64,000 nucleotides of DNA from Fibrisoma montanum. GTDB taxonomy: Bacteria; Bacteroidota; Bacteroidia; Cytophagales; Spirosomataceae. Location: positions 186,001 through 250,000 of the forward strand of contig NZ_QXED01000003.1 of NCBI RefSeq assembly GCF_003583365.1, read 5' to 3'. The position numbers were made by a program, and so were the translations under genes. Under the pieces are notes generated by a model, which searched no databases, was not told where the DNA came from, and worked only from the letters and a program-made list of their open reading frames with translations. Below, one piece after another: positions 59,032-64,000 of the stretch. The stretch's first letter is position 1; each line of letters opens with the position of its first letter.

Positions 59032-59973
59032 CTACCTGGCGCTGATATTAATCGTCAGCGTACCGGTTGCCACACCGGCGGGGGTAGCCGATCCTTTCGG
59101 CCGTAGCTTAAAGCGGAGCACCTGCCGCCGGTAAAAACTCTCCACGGCGGGGCTGACCGTCTGCTGCACGGGCCGGGCCGTTACGATATTGCCGTCGCCG
59201 TCGACCTGCACCCGGTACACAATCTTTCCGTCTTCGTCGGAATCGTCGCGGCTCAGATTGTTATTCCCGAATACCCAGCCGGATACGTTCAGCGCCACCC
59301 CCGAACTGGCCCCACCGGGTTTACCGTAGTATTCTTTCGCATCCAGCTTACCGTCCGGATTGCCTTTATCGCCGACCCCACTGGCGTCGTCGCCGTTGTT
59401 ATTGCCGCCCGTACCCGACGCCCGGCCGACGGTTCCATTGGAGCCACCGCCCCCCGACGACCGTTTATAAAGCGCATTCGGATCAACGGTTTCTACTTTT
59501 TTGACCGGTTCCGCACGGGGGGGCGCCGGGGTAGGTTTTGGGGCCGTAGCCTCGACTTTTTTCGGTTCGGCCTTTTCCGGCACACTCACCGGACTTTCGA
59601 CCTTACTGGCGATGTCGGGTTTTTCGGCAATGGTTTTGCTCGTTTTGGCCTCTACCACCTTAGGCACCGGGGCCACCGGCGTCCGTTCGACCCGCGGGGT
59701 GGTCGTCACTTTGGGATTCGGCCGGTCCTCCGCTTTTTTTACGTCTTCGGCCCGGGGGGATGGGTTTGGCCGGTTGAGGGTCTGGATGCGGCCACTCCCA
59801 ATGGCATCGGTACCGAAATTCACTTCCACAAACTGGATAGGTGGCGGCTGGGGCACGGAATTCGACAGGTGGACCAGCAGCAGAATGGCCAGCACCAGCA
59901 GGTTAATGGCCATAGCCCCCGCCAGCGCTTTCACCCGGACTTCTTTTTCGTTCTCGAACGTAATGCGGTTCAT
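59032..59973 (-). CDS. TonB-like energy transducer
   Basis: A 313-residue protein with one membrane helix at about 16-37 (MAINLLVLAILLLVHLS), a long Pro/Lys/Glu/Val periplasmic linker (about 60-205) and a Gly/Asn-rich segment, ending in a TonB-like C-terminal domain (about 225-310: VSGWVFGNNN, GKIVYRVQVDGDGNIV). It would pass proton-motive force to outer-membrane receptors. ExbB and ExbD are not in the window. First gene of the folC-trmB operon. Confidence 0.85.
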   Translation of the reverse strand: MNRITFENEKEVRVKALAGAMAINLLVLAILLLVHLSNSVPQPPPIQFVEVNFGTDAIGSGRIQTLNRPNPSPRAEDVKKAEDRPNPKVTTTPRVERTPVAPVPKVVEAKTSKTIAEKPDIASKVESPVSVPEKAEPKKVEATAPKPTPAPPRAEPVKKVETVDPNALYKRSSGGGGSNGTVGRASGTGGNNNGDDASGVGDKGNPDGKLDAKEYYGKPGGASSGVALNVSGWVFGNNNLSRDDSDEDGKIVYRVQVDGDGNIVTARPVQQTVSPAVESFYRRQVLRFKLRPKGSATPAGVATGTLTINISAR

Positions 59974-60166
59974 GCGGTCGTCGCTTGAGTTTTGTTAGTA
60001 ACGCTGAATTTGACCGGTTCGTTTATCGACTACCGTATCGTTGACCGGTTCCTGTCGACAAAGAAACAAAAATTCCGGCAGGCGCCACGGGTACGGCCTG
60101 CAACGAGGGGAACAGTGAGCAGACATTTTGGTTATACTTGCGCCCACAATTCCTGTACACTGCCGT

Positions 60167-61912
60167 ATGCCCATCCTTCAGCCCATCGTCAACCTCGCCG
60201 AACTGCTGTTTCAGAAAGGAATCACCGATGTGGTCGTTTCGCCGGGTTCGCGCTCGGCTCCCCTGACCCTCGCGGTGGCCCGCCACGGCCGGCTGCGCGT
60301 CCGGGTGATGGCCGACGAGCGGGCCGCCGGGTTCGTAGCCCTAGGCATGGCGCAGCAAAGCGGTCGGACCGTTGCCGTCATCTGCACATCGGGCAGCGCC
60401 GTGTACAACCTCGCCCCGGCGGTGGTGGAAGCCTTTTTTCAGGAAGTCCCGCTGTTGCTGCTCACCGCCGACCGACCCCACGAATGGCTGCACCAGCGCG
60501 ACGGGCAGACCATCGACCAGCCTGGTCTGTACGGGACCCACGTCAAACGAAGCTATGATCTCCCCGCCGATAACACCCATGCGGATGCGCGCTGGGCCAT
60601 TGACCGGTCGGTAAACGAAGCAGTAAACCTGAGCCAGCTTTTACCAAAGGGCCCGGTTCACATTAACGTACCCCTGCGCGAACCGTTTTATCCGGCTTCG
60701 GACGAGCCGTTTCGGTACGAACGCCCCCGGATTGTGGAGGTACTGCCGGCTTCTGCGCAACTGGCCGCCGAAACCTGGCACCAGCTGCAGGACGACTGGG
60801 AACGGGCCGACCGTAAACTGATTGCCGTAGGGCAGTTGCCCCGCGATCCGGCGCTGCTGACCATTCTGCGGCAGATCAGCGACGAATGGGGGGTTCCGGT
60901 CGTGGGTGAAATCATCAGTAACCTCCCCCGCAATGACTCGTTCATTACCCGAACCGATACATTTTTAGCCGGAATGTCCCCGGAGCAGGCCGAAGCGTTT
61001 CGGCCGGACCTGCTGCTGACCTTCGGCGGGTCCTTTCTGACCCGTTCCCTGAAAACCTTCTTCCGGCAGTACCCACCCCGGCAGCACTGGCACGTACAGC
61101 CGGGCGTCGACCGGGTCGTTGATCCGTTTCAGGCGCTGACCCGTCTGATTCCGGGGGAGCCCACGCCCTTTCTGCAAAAGCTATTCGCGGATCTGGACTA
61201 CCAGCATTTTCTGCAGGGCGACGATGAAGAGGATTCACGGACGTTCCTGCATCATTGGCAGACCGCCGATCGGCAGGCCGCCCGACTCGTCCACCAGACC
61301 GTGTCGGATACGGACAGCCCGCTGACCGACTGGAGTGCGACGCAGCAGGTACTGGACCACCTCCCGACCAGCTCGGTGCTGCACCTGGCCAATAGCATGC
61401 CCGTACGATACGCTAACCTTTGCGGGATTGAAGAACGCCAGCAGATCGCGGTGGCGGCAAACCGGGGCGTTAGTGGGATCGACGGTTGTCTGAGCACGGC
61501 CATGGGAGCGGCTCTGGCCACCGATCAGCTGGTTACACTCCTGATCGGCGACGTAGCGTTTTTCTACGACCGAAACGCCTTCTGGTCGGCCCCGGTCCCG
61601 CCAAATTTACGCATTGTACTGCTCAACAACGACAGTGGGCATATTTTCCGGATGATCGACGGGCCGGGCCGCCAACCCGAGCTGGAAACGTACTTTGAAA
61701 CTCCGCACGGCTACACCGCCCGGAACACGGCCGACGACGCCGGGCTTATGTATATGGTTTGCAGCACGAAGGCTGAACTGGCTTCCCGCCTGCCCGACTT
61801 CTTCCAACCGGGCGACCGGGCCAAACTGCTGGAGGTTACGACCGATAAACTGGCCAACCAGTCGGAGTTCGCCAACTATAAACAACGGCTGGCTTCCCTA
61901 CTAGCTGAGTAA
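60167..61912 (+). CDS. menD: 2-succinyl-5-enolpyruvyl-6-hydroxy-3-cyclohexene-1-carboxylate synthase
   Basis: A 581-residue ThDP-dependent enzyme of menaquinone biosynthesis, joining isochorismate and 2-oxoglutarate. ATG 60167 is preferred to TTG 60128 because it opens PILQPIVNLAELLFQKG. PYR domain with VVVSPGSRSAPLTLA and ADERAAGF; the C-terminal PP domain holds GDVAFFYDRNAFW and NNDSGHIF for ThDP and Mg binding. Menaquinone is the usual respiratory quinone of Bacteroidota. Confidence 0.96.
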   Translation: MPILQPIVNLAELLFQKGITDVVVSPGSRSAPLTLAVARHGRLRVRVMADERAAGFVALGMAQQSGRTVAVICTSGSAVYNLAPAVVEAFFQEVPLLLLTADRPHEWLHQRDGQTIDQPGLYGTHVKRSYDLPADNTHADARWAIDRSVNEAVNLSQLLPKGPVHINVPLREPFYPASDEPFRYERPRIVEVLPASAQLAAETWHQLQDDWERADRKLIAVGQLPRDPALLTILRQISDEWGVPVVGEIISNLPRNDSFITRTDTFLAGMSPEQAEAFRPDLLLTFGGSFLTRSLKTFFRQYPPRQHWHVQPGVDRVVDPFQALTRLIPGEPTPFLQKLFADLDYQHFLQGDDEEDSRTFLHHWQTADRQAARLVHQTVSDTDSPLTDWSATQQVLDHLPTSSVLHLANSMPVRYANLCGIEERQQIAVAANRGVSGIDGCLSTAMGAALATDQLVTLLIGDVAFFYDRNAFWSAPVPPNLRIVLLNNDSGHIFRMIDGPGRQPELETYFETPHGYTARNTADDAGLMYMVCSTKAELASRLPDFFQPGDRAKLLEVTTDKLANQSEFANYKQRLASLLAE

Positions 61913-61929
61913 TACGTAATCAAGTACAC

Positions 61930-62463
61930 TTATTTCAAATCAAAGTGTGTTAACGCTTCGGCTTCTACTCGCTTTATCCATTCACTTTTGCACTGGCTAT
62001 ACGACTGCGAATCGTTGGCATGAAGTTGCTGACAGCGGGTTTTCTCCCGAAGGTAGGCTTGAGCTACATCTGGCCGGTCGAGCAAATAATCTCGAAACGC
62101 TACATGACGGTCAATCTCCGGTGAACCTATACTATAAAAATGCAGGTGAATCAATTTGCGCCCAGTAGCCGGATCGGCCTTCGTGCAGTATCGACGCCCC
62201 ACTAGCCCATACTCTCCTCGCCACTGATAGCCAATCCCCTCCATCCTTGTTCTGTACCGATCAAACTCTTCCAGGCTTCTCACCACAGGTATCAAATCCA
62301 GGATTGGTTTGGCTGCTATTGTTGGGATTGCGGTCGATCCTATGTGATGGACAGTGATCAATTGATCCCCTAATACATTGGCTAATAAGCTACCTTCCTC
62401 TTTAGCCAGTAAGTTCCACCGAAAATTATGAGCTACTAATTCTACGTTGATTTGGTTACCCAT
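61930..62463 (-). CDS. GrpB family (UPF0157) protein
   Basis: About 177 residues from the ATG at 62463, the usual family start; a frame to 62508 would run into the transposon end. Nucleotidyltransferase-like fold with VHHIGSTAIPTIAAKPILDLI, the core motif of the family. Function unknown; not the co-chaperone GrpE. Its start is only 12 bp from the end of the Tn3-type element, so the insertion may have replaced the native promoter region. Confidence 0.85.
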   Translation of the reverse strand: MGNQINVELVAHNFRWNLLAKEEGSLLANVLGDQLITVHHIGSTAIPTIAAKPILDLIPVVRSLEEFDRYRTRMEGIGYQWRGEYGLVGRRYCTKADPATGRKLIHLHFYSIGSPEIDRHVAFRDYLLDRPDVAQAYLREKTRCQQLHANDSQSYSQCKSEWIKRVEAEALTHFDLK

Positions 62464-62474
62464 AACAGCCAATA

Positions 62475-62512
62475 GGGTAGTTTTGCCGAAACGGAGATAA
62501 TTCGTCATTTGA
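62475..62512. mobile_element. Putative terminal inverted repeat of the Tn3-family transposon
   Basis: The 38 bases start with GGGTAGTTTTGCCG and contain the transposase stop codon (62505-62507). Tn3-family terminal repeats are about 38 bp, begin with a G run and commonly overlap the end of tnpA. The other end is outside the window. Confidence 0.5.
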
Positions 62513-63845
62513 CTTTTCTAACTAGTCGCATGTTTCGGGACAGGGGTAAGTTCATCAGCGCCTTTAGATCGAAAAGATCCGCCGGTTGGGTCGAGTCAGA
62601 GAAATCATATTCTCCGCCCAAGTTGATATGATGCCAGGTGTGTGTGGAAGACTTCAGAATCGTCCCCAGCAATTCATGCCGGTCGGCTTCGCTGATACAT
62701 TGGCGTAGCTTTTCCGATAGATAAAGCAAATTATAGAAGTTGATGGCATTCATAATGACCATCTTGCAGCCGGCCGCAATCGTTCGTTCCCGTTCGGTGG
62801 CCCACCTAAACGCCTGATTGTTACCCAACGTGACGGCGCTGCTAAACTTGTTGCTGTGCTCGACGCGGGTTAGCATGCCTTCCACGCTGGCCCGCAGATC
62901 GGGATCATGCACGTAGCGCAGGATGTAGTCCGTTTTGTAGAGTCGGCCCAGGTCTTTCAGCGCCCGGTAGAGCGGGTGCTGACGAGCGTACGAGTTGAGC
63001 CGTTTCAACAGCGTCGAAGGCTGGGTGTAACCCAACCGCATCGTGGCCAGAAAACAGAGCAGATTGTCGCCCTGCTCGATGAGGTTTTCGTAATCAATGC
63101 GGGCGGTGGGCACAATGCGATACCCCTGCTCTTTGTAGGTTGAAACGGCGTCAATGCTGTAAAGTTGCTGGCGATGAATACTAGCAAAGCGGGGTCGAAA
63201 CTCAACGCCCAGCAGACTCGTCAGGGCGAAGTTGACCTCCGAAAAGCCGTGCATATCCGTCGCGTGAGCGTCCGTTTGAATAACCGGATTATGCAGGATT
63301 ACGTCCAGCACGTAGGGCGATTCGCGCTCGGCCGCATTAATAACGACCGTATAGATGAGCTGACCCGCTTCGTCTAACCCCGAATAGATGCTGATGCCTT
63401 CCCCGTTACCAAAGTATTTGAACGAAGCCGACGCCCGGAGCGACGGGGCCGACACGTCATACTTCTGCCCGTCGCTGCCGGTCATGATCAGGCCTTCCTG
63501 ACGCCGGAACAAATCCGTCAGGGGCAGCGTGTTGCTGTGGGCCACGATGCAATCGCTGGCCTCTAAGATCATCTCGGGCGAAAAGTAGTGAGTAGCCACC
63601 GTTTCTAAGGCGTTGGACGAGATCGACCGCGAGATCAGCGCCATCTTTCGAATGCCGATGTTTTCACCGTAACCAATCAGGGCCGCCAGCAGCAGCCGCG
63701 TATCGGGACGACTGGGCTTGTGGAGAAAGTTCTGGTGCCGAAACTTGCCCAGAAAGCCCGTCAGACGATCAACCTGAAGCAGGACGTCCCGTAGGGCGAT
63801 GACCCGGCTGACCGGATACAGCGGATGGCGTCGCGCACGGCCCAA
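62505..63845 (-). CDS. tnpA: Tn3 family transposase, C-terminal part
   Basis: A 446-codon frame of a Tn3-type DDE transposase; complete family members have about 950-1000 residues. Catalytic-region marks: ATHYFSPEMILEASD, LIMTGSDGQKYDVS (first Asp), INAAERESPYVLD, TDAHGF-type TDMHGFSE (second Asp) and EHSNKFSSAVTLGNNQAFRWATERER (Glu region). The frame opens with TTG only because the reading frame changes there: family-like sequence continues upstream in another frame (63761-64000). The N-terminal half is beyond the window. Confidence 0.85.
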   Translation of the reverse strand: MGRARRHPLYPVSRVIALRDVLLQVDRLTGFLGKFRHQNFLHKPSRPDTRLLLAALIGYGENIGIRKMALISRSISSNALETVATHYFSPEMILEASDCIVAHSNTLPLTDLFRRQEGLIMTGSDGQKYDVSAPSLRASASFKYFGNGEGISIYSGLDEAGQLIYTVVINAAERESPYVLDVILHNPVIQTDAHATDMHGFSEVNFALTSLLGVEFRPRFASIHRQQLYSIDAVSTYKEQGYRIVPTARIDYENLIEQGDNLLCFLATMRLGYTQPSTLLKRLNSYARQHPLYRALKDLGRLYKTDYILRYVHDPDLRASVEGMLTRVEHSNKFSSAVTLGNNQAFRWATERERTIAAGCKMVIMNAINFYNLLYLSEKLRQCISEADRHELLGTILKSSTHTWHHINLGGEYDFSDSTQPADLFDLKALMNLPLSRNMRLVRKVK

Positions 63846-64000
63846 AATAAAAGCACTTTGTAGAGCGAAACACGCAGTTTACCGCCTGCCGTGAAGACGT
63901 GCTGGCGCTCAGCCATATCCAAAAAGTCGACCGGTAAACCGGGTGAGCTTAGTTCACCCCCGCGTTCCTGGAAGTACAGCAGCGCTTTCAGCAGATGCGG
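63761..64000 (-). pseudogene. Upstream piece of the same transposase in another frame
   Basis: Read from the window end, this frame gives LLKALLYFQERGG, FTAGGKLRVSLYKVLLFWAVRDAI and then loses family likeness, ending at 63761. The likeness continues after AVRDAI in the frame of 62505-63845 (LYPVSRVIALRDVLL). So the gene seems broken by a one-base shift near 63815-63825, or uses a frameshift. Confidence 0.6.

Overview
The window looks like chromosomal DNA of a Bacteroidota bacterium of the order Cytophagales, most likely a Spirosomaceae member (Spirosoma-like). The reasons are a GC-rich core with Bacteroidota -7 promoter motifs (TAnnTTTG) before gyrA, gap and rpmI; a TonB-dependent receptor with an N-terminal carboxypeptidase-regulatory-like domain; GH106, DUF4142 and DUF937 proteins; and the order thrS-infC-rpmI-rplT. 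The genus assignment is inference. All positions, repeats and motifs were read by eye from the sequence; no database search was run.

Layout. 1-5.6 kb: the end of a CE7 acetylxylan esterase, a D-2-hydroxyacid dehydrogenase, the topoisomerase IV A subunit and a DUF218 membrane protein. 5.8-14.7 kb: carbohydrate and ester utilisation (ROK regulator, TonB-dependent receptor, GH43, dienelactone hydrolase, Tat-exported type B carboxylesterase). 14.9-19.1 kb: an AT-rich island with a two-gene operon, an unknown 180-aa protein and a 1195-aa DUF4132 protein. 19.9-25 kb: CAP lipoprotein, ECF sigma factor, DinB-like protein, EVE protein, rRNA-methyltransferase-like protein and TPR lipoprotein. 25-32 kb: housekeeping translation and chaperone genes (thrS, infC, rpmI, rplT, dnaK) with a NuiA-like inhibitor and a DUF937 protein. 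32.2-33.8 kb: a second AT-rich insertion carrying one gene that fuses an ABC-type ATPase to a DUF4435 TOPRIM domain, the architecture expected of a fused PARIS-like (AriA-AriB) anti-phage protein. 34-41 kb: alcohol dehydrogenase, GH106 rhamnosidase, DUF4142 lipoprotein, epoxide-hydrolase-like protein. 41.2-42.1 kb: an Xre/RES toxin-antitoxin pair. 42.2-45.9 kb: a minus-strand catabolic operon (GntR regulator, deoC, PfkB-type kinase, TIM-barrel isomerase). 46-53 kb: gyrA, a TPR protein and a MacB/FtsX-type permease. 53-57 kb: an unusually repeat-rich AT-rich stretch around an Xre regulator, dapD and gap, with DnaA-box-like sites, a perfect 19-bp inverted repeat and an array of TTAGTAAT motifs. 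57-62 kb: trmB, folC, a TonB-like protein and menD. 62.5-64 kb: the end of a Tn3-family transposon next to a grpB-like gene; its transposase appears frameshifted and runs off the window.

The strongest candidates for unusual biology are the two AT-rich islands (DUF4132 operon and ATPase-DUF4435 fusion), both inserted between GC-rich core genes, and the repeat-dense region at 53.0-57.1 kb. Dispersed low-complexity inverted repeats, in two sequence families, sit directly behind several stop codons.
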